A stretch of DNA of 64,000 nucleotides from Flammeovirga aprica JL-4 (GCF_012844305.1 NZ_JABANE010000016.1:40413-104412), one strand, 5' to 3'; positions 52,104-62,180 are shown, counted from the stretch's first letter. A program made the numbers and translations. The notes: generated from the sequence alone by a model not told the origin.

Positions 52104-55100
52104 TTAAAGTTCTAACGATTTGAGAATTGACGCTCCCTCCTCAAACTCATATTGACTTACTTTTTGTTCAATTTCTTTGAGTTTATCAACCGTTTTTTCA
52201 TCCTTTACTGATGGAATTATTTTCTTAATGATTTCGGAAGCTTCTGGATCTCCAGCTTCTAAAAATTCATTGAGTTCATCTACTAAAGGAGAAAGGTTTT
52301 CAATAATATCAACAACATCATTTGAAGTTTCTTTTTGTTCAAAACCTTTGAAGTAATGATTGATGATCCCTAAGCTTTTTTCTACTTCAGCAATTAAATC
52401 ATCAAGTAAAGCTTTCTCATAGCCCTTATTGTATTTTAAGGCATGTTCTACAAATTCAGCTTGAGAATATACATTTGAAATCCCCAAGTTGGCTGCCACT
52501 CCTTTGATAGCATGTGCTTCTTCCTGAAGTAAAGTGAAGTTCTGCTCCTCTTCTATTTTCAATAAGCGAGACTTAGCATCCTTTTGCTTCTCGGCAAACT
52601 TTTGGAGCACACTGATAAATAATTCTTTATTTCCACCGCACCTTTTGATGGCAGATACTGTATCAATTCCTTCAATGACAATTTCACTTTCTTGCGAAGT
52701 GGGTTGCTGTTCTTCTTTTGGAGATTTGTTGTGAAGTTCAGGATTTTCAGCTTTGATCCACCTGCCCATAATGGCAAAAAGTTGCTCATTTTCAATAGGC
52801 TTTGCAATGTGATCATTCATCCCTGCTTCCCTAGCTCTATCTTTATCCTGCGACATCGCATTGGCTGTCATCGCGATAATAGGCAGATCAGTAAAACGTT
52901 GATCCTTTCTTAGTTCTATTGTAGCTTGATAGCCATCCATTACCGGCATTTGAATATCCATCAACACACCTTCATAAGGATCTCCTTCTTCGTAGGCTTT
53001 GATCACCGCTTCAATTCCTTTTTGACCATTATCAACCGTATCAATAAATACACCTTGTTTGGCTAAAACTTCAGAGGCAATCAGCTGATTGATTTCATTA
53101 TCTTCAACTAATAAAACTTTAGCACCAACTACTTGCTTAGGGAACCCATTCTTATTTTTGAACTCAGAAGAAGCCGCAAAACCAAAGCGTGATAAGAGAG
53201 TATCTAACAGTTGCTGTTCTTCAACAGGTTTTACGATAATACCAGAAACCTGATGTTCATCCAGCTGTTTTCCTAGTTCTACTTTATCATGAGCAGTGAC
53301 CATAAGGATATCAGTAGTAGCATGGATTTTTGATAACTGACGAATTCTTTTTGTCGTCTCTACTCCGTCAATTCCAGGCATACGCCAATCCATCAGAATA
53401 AAATCAAAAGTAGTATTGGAGCCCTCAATTAATTCGAGTGCTTCTTCACCACTATTTTTGATCATGACATTACAGCCAAATCCTTCAAGATAACCTTTCA
53501 ATACCAGACATGAATTTTGATTGTCATCTACCACCAAAACTTTGCTTCCAATCAGACTCTTTAAATGATAAGAATTTTCATTGGTAATGGATGAAGGATC
53601 AACTCTTTCACATTGTACCGTAAACCAGAATGTAGATCCAATACCATAAGTAGACTCTACTCCTATTTCGCCTCCCATCAGTTCTGACAATTTTTTAGAA
53701 ATAGAAAGACCTAATCCTGTACCTCCATATTTTCTTGTTGTGGAGGTGTCAGCTTGATTGAAAGATTCAAAGAGTCCTTTACGCTGTTCTTCAGTAAGGC
53801 CAATACCAGTGTCTGTAACTTCCACTCTTAATGTGGCTCCTTCAGCACTTGTATCTTGAATAAATGCTCTTAGCGTCACGCTTCCTTTAGAAGTAAACTT
53901 GACGGCATTGTTGAGTAAATTCAATATAATCTGGCCCAATCTCAATGGATCTCCTCTCAATACCTGTGGTAAATCTGGAGAAATTTCAAAGTTGAGTGCA
54001 ATACCTTTATCAGCAGCTTTTAGACTTATCACTGTTGATATATTTTCCAATACCTCATTATTCAAATTGAAATGGATAGATTCAATATCAACTTTTCCAG
54101 CTTCAATTTTTGAGAAATCAAGTACATCGTTGACAATCCCCAATAAGGATTGAGACGAAAGCTGTATCTTTTTCAGATAATCCTGTTGTTTATCATTTAG
54201 ATCCGTATCCAATACAAGATTGGTCAGTCCCATAATTGCATTCATAGGCGTACGGATTTCATGACTCATATTGGCAAGGAACATACTTTTGGCACTTGCC
54301 GCCTCTTCAGCAATTGTTTTAGCGGCTTTCAATTCATCCTCAGCCGCTCTTCTATCAGAAATATCAATAATTACATCAGCAAGGTAAACAGGTTCACCAG
54401 CTTCATTTTTCACAAGGAAGTAATTCTCGAATGTGGAAACATATTGGTTCTTGGCGGTTTTCATTTTCAGTTCTCCACTCCAAGCCCCTGTTTCCATTAC
54501 TACAGGTAGCACTTCCTCTTGTATTTTCTGTTTCGATTCTTCTGTATAATAACTTTGAATTTTCTTTTCGTAAACAGCGTCTACTTCATCTTCTCCAAGT
54601 AGTACTTTCAAAGAATCGTTGACATAAACAATAGATTGGTCTCGCATATCAGCCATACCAAGGCCATTGGAAGAGGACTCTGCAAAGCGTCTGAAAATCC
54701 CTAATTCCTGCGTTCTAGTCTCTACTATTTCATCAAGATTCTTATTGAGAACTTCTAACTTTTCTAAGTTTTCTTGAAGGTCAACATTATTAGTATAGAG
54801 GTTTTTATGTAACCTTCTATTCATTCTAAAAACTAAAATCCATCCAATAATGGCCCCAATAATAGATAAGATAACACCAGTCAGGTCGATCTTAATTCTT
54901 TTTTCTTTCTGATTGAAAATGTTCTTAATCTGCTGATCCAAAAGTGTAGAAAACTTTTGCATAGAAGAGATATAAACACTTTTCTGATCATTGTACTCAC
55001 TGCTGTTCAATAAAAGAAATGCACCCTCTTTTTGCCCTTGAGCGATCAATTGAAAAACACGATTCTCAATTTCTATCAGCTTTTCATTGGCAGAACTAGT

Positions 55101-55451
55101 TTGATTGAGAAGATTTCGGATTTCTTTCGATTCTTCTAAAACCAAGGCCTCCTTAATGGCATCATCCAGTTTTTCCTCATACACTCTGTATTTATCTTCC
55201 CATTTACGGTCACCTGTCAAAGCAGCCATTTGAGTAGATGTAGTTAATACTTCATCATAATAGATAATTTGTTTTTGCAGAGAAGAAACTTTCCAGATGA
55301 TTCTATTTTCTCTTTCAGAATCACGGTAAGAGTGATACAATTCCCATCCAAAAAAGGAAAAAGCGATAGCCGTCAAAAGAGAAGCCAAGAAGAAGAAAGT
55401 GGTTTCTCTTTTGTTTTTATATCGAGGGTCCAGTATTGGTTGTTTGGACAT
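52104..55451 (-). CDS. Hybrid sensor histidine kinase with two receivers and an Hpt domain
   Basis: The 1115-residue kinase is a complete phosphorelay. Transmembrane helices near 15-37 and 190-212 flank a helical periplasmic sensor of four-helix-bundle type. A coiled coil (about 215-255) and a PAS domain (about 255-375) follow. The HisKA domain has the phosphorylated His near residue 395 (MSHEIRTPMN), and the ATPase domain has N, G1 and G2 boxes (LLNNAVKF, DTGIGL, GTGLGLSI). Two receivers follow, with phosphoacceptor Asp near 687 (MDWRMPG) and 830 (MDIQMP). An Hpt domain near residue 979 (EEAHAIKGVAANLG) closes the protein. The gene for a response regulator with an AlbA_2 output lies 24 bases upstream and is probably in the same transcript. 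Confidence 0.95.
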   Translation of the reverse strand: MSKQPILDPRYKNKRETTFFFLASLLTAIAFSFFGWELYHSYRDSERENRIIWKVSSLQKQIIYYDEVLTTSTQMAALTGDRKWEDKYRVYEEKLDDAIKEALVLEESKEIRNLLNQTSSANEKLIEIENRVFQLIAQGQKEGAFLLLNSSEYNDQKSVYISSMQKFSTLLDQQIKNIFNQKEKRIKIDLTGVILSIIGAIIGWILVFRMNRRLHKNLYTNNVDLQENLEKLEVLNKNLDEIVETRTQELGIFRRFAESSSNGLGMADMRDQSIVYVNDSLKVLLGEDEVDAVYEKKIQSYYTEESKQKIQEEVLPVVMETGAWSGELKMKTAKNQYVSTFENYFLVKNEAGEPVYLADVIIDISDRRAAEDELKAAKTIAEEAASAKSMFLANMSHEIRTPMNAIMGLTNLVLDTDLNDKQQDYLKKIQLSSQSLLGIVNDVLDFSKIEAGKVDIESIHFNLNNEVLENISTVISLKAADKGIALNFEISPDLPQVLRGDPLRLGQIILNLLNNAVKFTSKGSVTLRAFIQDTSAEGATLRVEVTDTGIGLTEEQRKGLFESFNQADTSTTRKYGGTGLGLSISKKLSELMGGEIGVESTYGIGSTFWFTVQCERVDPSSITNENSYHLKSLIGSKVLVVDDNQNSCLVLKGYLEGFGCNVMIKNSGEEALELIEGSNTTFDFILMDWRMPGIDGVETTKRIRQLSKIHATTDILMVTAHDKVELGKQLDEHQVSGIIVKPVEEQQLLDTLLSRFGFAASSEFKNKNGFPKQVVGAKVLLVEDNEINQLIASEVLAKQGVFIDTVDNGQKGIEAVIKAYEEGDPYEGVLMDIQMPVMDGYQATIELRKDQRFTDLPIIAMTANAMSQDKDRAREAGMNDHIAKPIENEQLFAIMGRWIKAENPELHNKSPKEEQQPTSQESEIVIEGIDTVSAIKRCGGNKELFISVLQKFAEKQKDAKSRLLKIEEEQNFTLLQEEAHAIKGVAANLGISNVYSQAEFVEHALKYNKGYEKALLDDLIAEVEKSLGIINHYFKGFEQKETSNDVVDIIENLSPLVDELNEFLEAGDPEASEIIKKIIPSVKDEKTVDKLKEIEQKVSQYEFEEGASILKSLEL

Positions 55452-55475
55452 AGTTTATTGGTTTATGGCGTAATA

Positions 55476-56411
55476 TTATCGTGTAGATCCATATCGGGAA
55501 TCTACATAAGAAAGCATTTCACTAGGTTTTAGAGCTTGACTAGAATTACCCATTCTCACATAAAATGCTTCATCTGCATCTCTACTAAAAAAGACTGGTC
55601 GTGGAGAAGGTTCGCAATGAATAACCATCACTCTTTCTCCTTGTAAATCATGAATATTTGTATTTACAGCTCCCGCAAGATCAGCACCCAGGTATTCTCT
55701 TAGTAGATTGTGCCAATGAAGGAGCAGTTTATCTTCATTTTTGAATCCATCTTTTTTCATGCCTAACGCATTTCCATCATCATCTACTCCCACCAATAGA
55801 TAACCACCTTTGCCATTAAGCAAAGCTGCTACACTTTTCAAACACTGATTTTCAATGCGGGATTCATTTTTATTGGTATAAAGATTAAATCTCAGGGTAG
55901 ATTTGAATTCTAAAATTTCACTTTCTCCTTGATTGATAAGACTTTGAAGATCATTTTCAGATAGAGTGCTAGGGCTAGGTGCAGATTGATTTTTCAACTG
56001 TTCGATCTGTTCTCTCAATTGCTTTTCCTGAGAAACTATTCTCACTCTAGTGTTGATTCTTGACATCACTGTCTCCGGATCAAAAGGCTTTGTGATATAA
56101 TCAGAAGCGCCTAATGCAAAGCCTTTCTGTTCGTCTTCAGTTCCAGTTTTTGAAGTTAAGAAAACAACACTTATACCATTTGTTTCAGGATCTTCTTTCA
56201 GAATTTTGCAGACCTCATAGCCGTCCATTTCCGGCATCATCACATCTAATAAAATAAGGTCGGGTTGAGGCTCTGATTTCGCTAGGTCTAACGCTCTTTT
56301 ACCGTTTAAAGCTACTTTCAATTTGTATTCATTTCCTAGGAGTCCTCTTAGTATATCAATATTTTCTGGAGCATCATCAACAATAAGGATACAAAATTTG
56401 TCGTCTGTCAT
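55476..56411 (-). CDS. Response regulator with Schlafen AlbA_2 output domain
   Basis: The 311 residues are two domains. Residues 1-125 form a receiver with acidic residues in IVDDAPEN, the phosphoacceptor Asp56 (LLDVMMPEMDG) and the conserved Lys in TKPFDPE. A short coiled-coil linker (about 135-160) follows. From about residue 165 comes an AlbA_2 domain (ESEILEFKSTLR; AALLNGKGGYLLVGVDDDG; FYVRMGNSSQALKPSEM), found in Schlafen-like and divergent ATP-binding proteins, which may bind nucleic acid or ATP. A receiver joined to AlbA_2 is an uncommon architecture; usually AlbA_2 pairs with winged-helix domains. The neighbouring hybrid kinase, with its Hpt domain, is the natural phosphate donor. The effect of phosphorylation is unknown. 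Confidence 0.88.
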   Translation of the reverse strand: MTDDKFCILIVDDAPENIDILRGLLGNEYKLKVALNGKRALDLAKSEPQPDLILLDVMMPEMDGYEVCKILKEDPETNGISVVFLTSKTGTEDEQKGFALGASDYITKPFDPETVMSRINTRVRIVSQEKQLREQIEQLKNQSAPSPSTLSENDLQSLINQGESEILEFKSTLRFNLYTNKNESRIENQCLKSVAALLNGKGGYLLVGVDDDGNALGMKKDGFKNEDKLLLHWHNLLREYLGADLAGAVNTNIHDLQGERVMVIHCEPSPRPVFFSRDADEAFYVRMGNSSQALKPSEMLSYVDSRYGSTR

Positions 56412-56565
56412 AGTAATTAAAAAAAGATTGGTAATGTAGCGTTTAAAGTAAATTGGCTACAAAAAAAGGGTTAATTAAATATGAATGCTGTAGTTTATAA
56501 TAATGGCTTGATTACCAATAAAAATCATTCATCCGACAAAGTTAATAATTATTGCCAAATAACTG

Positions 56566-57174
56566 TTAAACTTTTGTAGCATCTATAATTAGAGAGGTGT
56601 AGTTAGGATTACCATCCTTATTGCGTTCGTCAAATTTGAGGGATCTTCTAATTGTACCATGACTTAAACTCCAATCAGAGGTCACAAAATGTTTGTTTTC
56701 ATCGAAGTATTCTACCGGAGTGACCTTAAAACCAATGACTTCTAACATCTTACCCAATGATTGATAGTTGTAAAGCACTTTGTGATCATCAGCCCCTGCT
56801 CCTTTTCCGCCTGGCTTTACAAAATCAATATATTCTGGGTCTTTGTGATAGCCGTCAGGAACAGCAATTCTTAATGTTCCTCCTTTCTGAAGAAACTTGT
56901 AACAGTTTTCAGCCGCTAAGGCACCATCTTCTTGTGTAAGATGTTCCCAAACGTGCTCTCCCATAATATTTTGGATAGAGTTTTTCTTGAAATAAAAATC
57001 CCAGTTCTCCTCTTTTAAAATATTCAGTCCAAAAATATCACTTCCTATCCACCCTTGATCATGAATGCCTGAACTACCGACAACAAGTTTGTAAGGGGAA
57101 GATGACTTGAAGACTTTGTACTTCAATTTAGCGGATTCTACTAGTCGGGTGATTGGGAGAGGAGTTCTGAACAT
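56566..57174 (-). CDS. SAM-dependent methyltransferase-like protein
   Basis: The 202-residue protein looks like a class I methyltransferase of the predicted 'methyltransferase domain' type encoded near glycosylation genes. KLVVGSSGIHDQGWIGSDIFGL resembles the SAM-binding glycine loop and acidic strand end (here GSSG instead of GxGxG). HVWEHLTQEDGALAAENCY and YKFLQKGGTLRIAVPDGYH match the post-II and post-III motifs. The altered glycine loop leaves activity uncertain. No sugar-transfer genes are adjacent. It lies alone between the RecD-like helicase gene and the AlbA_2 response regulator. Confidence 0.75.
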   Translation of the reverse strand: MFRTPLPITRLVESAKLKYKVFKSSSPYKLVVGSSGIHDQGWIGSDIFGLNILKEENWDFYFKKNSIQNIMGEHVWEHLTQEDGALAAENCYKFLQKGGTLRIAVPDGYHKDPEYIDFVKPGGKGAGADDHKVLYNYQSLGKMLEVIGFKVTPVEYFDENKHFVTSDWSLSHGTIRRSLKFDERNKDGNPNYTSLIIDATKV

Positions 57175-57230
57175 AATTTTATAATTAAGAGTATAAGTAC
57201 CAAGCTAAAAATAAATAACACGAATTCATA

Positions 57231-58658
57231 TTATTTTTTCTGATTACTGCCTTCAAAAAAACGATCAGGATAATTCATTAAAAATAATTCTGATTTAGCC
57301 CTTGTGATTGCTGTATATTGCCAGCGAAGGAAATCAGTATCAATCATATCGTCTCTTAAGTACCCTATATCCACAAAAATAGCATCCCATTGTCCACCCT
57401 GTGCTTTATGGCAGGTCAATGCATAAGCAAATTTTACCTGTAAAGCATTTAAGTACTCATCTTCTTTTAATCTTTTATTACGGATTTTTGCATCTTCAAT
57501 ATCAGCGTATTCCTCTATCACAGAATTATACAATTTTCTTGATTCTTCTCTTTCCAGTTGTGGGGTAAAAGAGTGAAGAGTATCCAGAATTATTTTAGCT
57601 TCTACTGTGGGGTGATTCTCATAATCCAATAATCTGAAACGTATATCACAGAAACGGAAGCCGTATTTTTCTTCAATATTCCCAACACCTGCTACTTCAA
57701 TAAACTCACCATTGGCCAAAAATCCGGCAGGGGAATCTTCATCTAACCAGAAATAGTTATTTCTAACCACCATCAAATAATCTCCCGCATCTAGTTCCTC
57801 TTCTCTGAAGTGAATCTGCCTTCTGATGTATTGATTATACTGTGTAGCCGCACGATTGGAACGGGTAATGATGACCGTATTTTCAACACCATATTTATCA
57901 TAGCCATACAGCAGTCCATCTTCTAAGCGGTCCGAACCCATTTTAAAGATGTCTTTGAAAGAAGTAGTGTTAAATTGAATATCGGTATTTTGAGCAAGGC
58001 AATTTCTTACTAAAGTGGCATTGTATAAAATGCCAGAAGTAGAAGCTTGTCTCACCACCTCTGTTAGTTCATGACTGATAATGCTCAGACGGAAAACGTT
58101 CTGTAAGTAGATTTCATCCAAGGCAGGGCTGATTTCCTGTTTTACCGGAGGAAGCTGAGCTGTATCTCCAATTAAGAAGAGCTTATTATTGGATTTAGGG
58201 TCTTCAAAAACATAATCAACAATAGATTTTAAAAGTCCCTCACCTGCTGTATGAGGCTGATCATCAATCATTGAGGCCTCGTCAATAATATAAATAGTAT
58301 TTTGAGCCTTGTTTTTTTGTCTTTCAAACCTCAATAACCCCGTTTCTTTGTCTTCAGTTTGTTTATAGATGATACGGTGAACGGTATAGGCCTTTCTTTT
58401 TGCATAAGAAGACATCACTTTTGCCGCTCTGCCTGTCGGTGCCAACATCATGGTTTTGTAAGAATAAAACCTCAAAACATTAGCAAAAGCTGTTAAAACA
58501 GAGGTCTTACCCGTACCCGCATATCCTTTTAATAAAAATGTGTTGCGTCGGTTGTTTTTCTCTAATACAAAGTGATCCAAAAGGTCAAAAAGTTTTTTCT
58601 GACCGTCTGTAGGTTCAAAAGGAAAAGATGCACTGATCCTTTCAGAAGGTGTGATCAT
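57231..58658 (-). CDS. RecD-like ATP-dependent DNA helicase
   Basis: The 475-residue superfamily 1B helicase has Walker A GYAGTGKTSVL near residue 45, the next motif APTGRAAKVMS, Walker B TIYIIDEASMI and, at the C-terminal end, FAYALTCHKAQGGQWDAIFVD (the UvrD_C_2/motif V-VI region). Its length is far below full RecD2, which carries an N-terminal helix-hairpin-helix region, so it is the compact stand-alone form common in Bacteroidota. Such proteins unwind 5'-tailed DNA; the cellular task is not defined. It lies 24 bases after the ABC permease gene on the same strand, so they may share a message. Confidence 0.88.
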   Translation of the reverse strand: MITPSERISASFPFEPTDGQKKLFDLLDHFVLEKNNRRNTFLLKGYAGTGKTSVLTAFANVLRFYSYKTMMLAPTGRAAKVMSSYAKRKAYTVHRIIYKQTEDKETGLLRFERQKNKAQNTIYIIDEASMIDDQPHTAGEGLLKSIVDYVFEDPKSNNKLFLIGDTAQLPPVKQEISPALDEIYLQNVFRLSIISHELTEVVRQASTSGILYNATLVRNCLAQNTDIQFNTTSFKDIFKMGSDRLEDGLLYGYDKYGVENTVIITRSNRAATQYNQYIRRQIHFREEELDAGDYLMVVRNNYFWLDEDSPAGFLANGEFIEVAGVGNIEEKYGFRFCDIRFRLLDYENHPTVEAKIILDTLHSFTPQLEREESRKLYNSVIEEYADIEDAKIRNKRLKEDEYLNALQVKFAYALTCHKAQGGQWDAIFVDIGYLRDDMIDTDFLRWQYTAITRAKSELFLMNYPDRFFEGSNQKK

Positions 58659-58682
58659 AAATTCTTAGGGGATAGATGATAT

Positions 58683-59933
58683 TTACGCGGCTCTCATTGC
58701 TTCTACAGGGTCCATTTTTGCAGCAGAAATTGCAGGTGCAATACCCGAAATAATGCCGATCAGACCTGAAATAAGCATACCAATAATCAGGTTGGTAAAG
58801 TTAAGAGAAATCACAAAGGTTTCCGTAGATAACAGTGATAATAGCGAAACTAAAAACAGTCCGCCCATTCCTCCAAAGAAACTTAAGAACATGGATTCAC
58901 ATAAAAACTGCAATAAAATAAAGTAGTTTTTAGCACCTAATGCTTTCTGAATACCGATCTGTGATGTCCTTTCTTTTACAGAAACAAACATAATATTGGC
59001 AATACTGAAACCGCCTACAAGAATGGAAAAAAGACCAATAATACCACCTGCCACTTTCAATGAACCAGTAATACCATTGACAAATTCAACGATAGCATCC
59101 GTTCTGTTGAGGGCAAAATCATCATCTTCTTTGGGTTTCAATCCCCTTTTAATTCTTAATAAACCACGCAATTCTGCTAGAATTTCTCCCATATTTTCGT
59201 CCTTATCATACCCTTTCGCAATAAGGTTGGTATTGATCCACCGTCCTTTTGATGCATACATTTTGATGAAAGAATTGTAAGGGATAAAAATCACATCATC
59301 ATTGCTTGGTGTAGGAATAAAGCTCTCTCCTTGCTTCTCAAAAATACCAATGACTTGAAACTTTGTTCCTTTAGCCTTTATGATTTTTCCCAGTCCATCA
59401 CCATTAGGAAAAAGCTGTTTCGCTACATCGCTTCCGATGACTGCTTTTTGAGTTCCGGCACTCATTTCACCTTGTGTGAAATAGCGTCCCTCGCTGATAG
59501 GCATAGAATTGATTTTATTGTATTCATAAGAAGCACCAATGATTTTTCCATCTTCAAAAGTGTTGCTTCTATAGTTAATGGTATTTCCTCTTTTCTGCTC
59601 ATAGATAGCAATAGATTGTACCCATTTCGCATTTTCCTGAATAAATTCTAGCTCACTTTTATCAGGATTCGGGCGTCTGTAATATTTCCACCAAGGGTAC
59701 TCCCCCTCACCAAATGAAAAGGGCCATTTTCCTATGTAAATCACATTATTACCAAACACTGAAAGACTGCTTTGTATACCATTATTGAGAGCATCAACTA
59801 AAGTAAAGATGGCAATAATGGCAAAAATACCAACCGTGACACCGAGCAGAGAGAGGACTGTTCTAAGTATGTTTTCTTTCAGAGCATGGACTGCAAATCG
59901 GAAACTTTCGAAAAAAAGTTTTATAAAAAGCAT
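58683..59933 (-). CDS. MacB-type ABC transporter permease
   Basis: The 416-residue protein has the FtsX/MacB permease topology: a transmembrane helix at about 20-45 (TVLSLLGVTVGIFAIIAIFT), a large periplasmic MacB-PCD domain of about 230 residues, then three helices near 290, 335 and 385. The conserved cytoplasmic motif VSVKERTSQIGIQKALGAKNYFI contacts the ATPase. These transporters work mechanically on envelope substrates or lipoproteins with a separate ATP-binding subunit, which is not encoded next to it. The start is the ATG at 59933. Function beyond the family is unknown. Confidence 0.88.
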   Translation of the reverse strand: MLFIKLFFESFRFAVHALKENILRTVLSLLGVTVGIFAIIAIFTLVDALNNGIQSSLSVFGNNVIYIGKWPFSFGEGEYPWWKYYRRPNPDKSELEFIQENAKWVQSIAIYEQKRGNTINYRSNTFEDGKIIGASYEYNKINSMPISEGRYFTQGEMSAGTQKAVIGSDVAKQLFPNGDGLGKIIKAKGTKFQVIGIFEKQGESFIPTPSNDDVIFIPYNSFIKMYASKGRWINTNLIAKGYDKDENMGEILAELRGLLRIKRGLKPKEDDDFALNRTDAIVEFVNGITGSLKVAGGIIGLFSILVGGFSIANIMFVSVKERTSQIGIQKALGAKNYFILLQFLCESMFLSFFGGMGGLFLVSLLSLLSTETFVISLNFTNLIIGMLISGLIGIISGIAPAISAAKMDPVEAMRAA

Positions 59934-60119
59934 GTTTTATAAAAAAAATGATGGAAAATTGATGATAAAATCTCTATCTAAAAGATTGTTTGGAAATTAT
60001 CTAATCTTTATTTGTTAAATTTACCGTCTTGATTTTCAAGGTACGCATTTTGTGTGTATTGTGTAAAGTTAAGCTAATATTGATATTTACAGAAAGAAAA
60101 TAATACGTAATTTCATTCC

Positions 60120-61166
60120 ATGAAGCTATCCCAATTCCAGTTTGATCTGCCAGAAGATCTAATCGCTCAGTATCCTGAGGAAAATCGTGATGATGCACGT
60201 TTAATGGTTTTACATCGTAAGACAGGAGAAATTGAACACCGCAAGTTCAGAGACATCGTGGAATACTTTGATGATGGAGATGTGTTGGTAATGAACGACA
60301 CTAAGGTTTTCCCAGCTCGCCTTTATGGTAACAAAGAAAAGACAGGTGCTAAAATCGAAGTTTTCCTTCTTCGTGAACTCAATAAAGAATCTCACTTATG
60401 GGATGTATTGGTTGATCCTGCTCGTAAAATCCGTGTAGGTAACAAATTATACTTTGGAGACGGTAGTTTAGTAGCGGAAGTTATTGACAACACGACTTCA
60501 AGAGGTAGAACGATCCGTTTCTTAGTAGACGGTGAGGAAGAAGAATTTTATAGAACAATTGAGGAATTAGGTGAGACGCCAATTCCAAGAGATTTAGGTC
60601 GTGAGGCTGAGCCATCAGACAAAGATCGTTACCAAACTATCTTTGCTGCTAATAAAGGTGCCGTAGCAGCTCCTTCTGCAGGTCTTCACTTTACACCTCA
60701 AATCGCCAAAAGATTCGAAATCAAGAGTGTTGATATCACTCCTATCACATTGCACGTTGGTTTAGGTGCCTTCAGAGATGTGGACGTGGAGGATTTGACA
60801 AAGCATAAAATGGATTCTGAGCACTACAGAGTAGGTGAAGAAACAGTAGAAGTGGTAAACAAAGCATTAGAAAACAAGAAAAATGTTTGTGCTATTGGTA
60901 CTACAGTACTTCGTTCTTTAGAAACATCTGTATCAGCATCTAACACATTGAAAGGAAACGAAGGATGGACAGACAAATTTATCTTCCCTCCATACGATTT
61001 CAAAATTGTAAACTCAATGGTGACAGGTTTCCATAAGCCTAAATCTACATTATTAATGATGGCTACTGCATTTGGTGGTTATGATTTAGTGATGAGAGCT
61101 TACGAGGAAGCAATCAAAGAAAAATACCGTTTCTTAAGCTATGGAGACGCTATGTTGATTTTATAA
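60120..61166 (+). CDS. queA: S-adenosylmethionine:tRNA ribosyltransferase-isomerase QueA
   Basis: The 348-residue protein begins [19 protein letters not shown], the hallmark QueA N-terminus. It continues with the usual motifs [26 protein letters not shown] and [11 protein letters not shown]. QueA transfers the ribosyl moiety of S-adenosylmethionine onto preQ1-modified tRNA, giving epoxyqueuosine, which QueG (20.7 kb) then reduces. The length is standard. The gene is monocistronic, divergent from the permease gene, with a 12-13-bp stem (61201-61235) downstream. Codon use is that of a well-expressed gene. Confidence 0.96.
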   Translation: MKLSQFQFDLPEDLIAQYPEENRDDARLMVLHRKTGEIEHRKFRDIVEYFDDGDVLVMNDTKVFPARLYGNKEKTGAKIEVFLLRELNKESHLWDVLVDPARKIRVGNKLYFGDGSLVAEVIDNTTSRGRTIRFLVDGEEEEFYRTIEELGETPIPRDLGREAEPSDKDRYQTIFAANKGAVAAPSAGLHFTPQIAKRFEIKSVDITPITLHVGLGAFRDVDVEDLTKHKMDSEHYRVGEETVEVVNKALENKKNVCAIGTTVLRSLETSVSASNTLKGNEGWTDKFIFPPYDFKIVNSMVTGFHKPKSTLLMMATAFGGYDLVMRAYEEAIKEKYRFLSYGDAMLIL

Positions 61167-61200
61167 TCAGCGTATTGATTTCTTTCCAAAGATCATATTT

Positions 61201-61235
61201 ATAAGGTTGTAGATCATAGCGGTCTACAACCTTAT
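61201..61235. terminator. Stem-loop after queA
   Basis: A 13-bp perfect stem pairs 61201-61213 with 61223-61235 (core AAGGTTGTAGA). No T-run follows, so it may be an mRNA 3' end stabiliser rather than a terminator. Confidence 0.6.
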
Positions 61236-61310
61236 ATTTAGTGATTTGATAAAAAATGTAAAAAAAAATCAAAATAAGGGAAACCTTAATGATGTTAAAC
61301 CGTATACGTA

Positions 61311-61661
61311 ATGACTAAAGTAGACGTTAATGTTGTACAAGAAAGTGACTTCACTCTAATCGATGTGGTTGGAGAGCTCGATGCAAGTTCATCTGTAGAT
61401 TTAGATACAAAACTACAAGAAGTGATTGACAGAGGAGACAAGAAGTTATTAATAAATTGTGTAGGGTTAACTTACATTTCATCTGCAGGAATTGGTGTTT
61501 TTACATCCAGATTAGACGATATCGAAGCAGACCACATTACGATGGTTTTGTTTGATGTTGCAGATAATATTAGAAGTGTATTCGAAATTTTAGGAGTAGA
61601 TCAATTTTTAAATCTGGCTACCACCAAAGAAAAAGCCATCCAAATTATTAAAGGACAGTGA
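61311..61661 (+). CDS. STAS-domain anti-anti-sigma factor
   Basis: The 116-residue single STAS domain is of SpoIIAA/RsbV type: FTLIDVVGELDASSSVDLD, then LLINCVGLTYISSAGIGVF. The first Ser of SSAG is the phosphorylation site in the family. Unphosphorylated STAS proteins bind the partner kinase and free its target. The next gene, overlapping by four bases (ATGA), encodes that HATPase-type partner. No PP2C phosphatase or sigma factor lies nearby, so the output is unknown. In Bacteroidota such pairs may act on targets other than sigma factors. Confidence 0.9.
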   Translation: MTKVDVNVVQESDFTLIDVVGELDASSSVDLDTKLQEVIDRGDKKLLINCVGLTYISSAGIGVFTSRLDDIEADHITMVLFDVADNIRSVFEILGVDQFLNLATTKEKAIQIIKGQ

Positions 61662-62071
61662 TGTTTAGAAAAAAAGTCAACTGTGAGACCGCTAATCTAC
61701 ATATAATCCGAGAGTTCATTCTTTCGGCATTAGCTAGCTACAGTGTACCTGATTCTAAACGAGATATGATCGTTGTGGCAGTTGACGAGGTGTGTGCAAA
61801 CAGAATGATTCATTCTAACAGCTGTGATCCCACCAAAGAAATAGAAGTAACTGTTACTACTACTATAGATGCCGAAAGTGTGGTTATCGAAATAAAAGAT
61901 AACGGTGAAGCTTTTGATATAAAAACTTATCAGTCCCCTACTATCAATGATGTAATTAAAGAACATCGTAAAGGAGGAATGGGATTGAGATTAGTAAAAA
62001 ATATTATGGATGCTGTTCAAGTTGTTCAAGTCGGAAAACATCAAGTTTGCAGGCTGGTAAAACAAATTTGA
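61658..62071 (+). CDS. Anti-sigma-type serine kinase (RsbW/SpoIIAB-like HATPase)
   Basis: The 137-residue GHKL-fold ATPase has an N box VAVDEVCANRMIHSN (with Arg-Met where Glu/Ile is common), a G1 box IKDNGEAFD and a G2 box HRKGGMGLRLVKNI. As in RsbW, it is expected to phosphorylate the STAS protein encoded just before it (start overlaps the STAS stop by four bases). There is no membrane part. Its other partner is not identified. The pair ends at a strong terminator (62090-62117). Confidence 0.88.
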   Translation: MMFRKKVNCETANLHIIREFILSALASYSVPDSKRDMIVVAVDEVCANRMIHSNSCDPTKEIEVTVTTTIDAESVVIEIKDNGEAFDIKTYQSPTINDVIKEHRKGGMGLRLVKNIMDAVQVVQVGKHQVCRLVKQI

Positions 62072-62089
62072 AAGCATTTTTTATTAAGA

Positions 62090-62117
62090 GAGATACTGAG
62101 AAGTGTCTCTTTTTTTA
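62090..62117 (+). terminator. Terminator of the partner-switch pair
   Basis: GAGATACT (62090-62097) pairs with AGTGTCTC (62102-62109) with one G-T pair, followed by eight T residues. Confidence 0.85.
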
Positions 62118-62180
62118 TGGTTGAAAATCTGTTCAAGTATTAATTTACTATTTTAGTTGCTAAAAGTAATTAAGTGTTTC

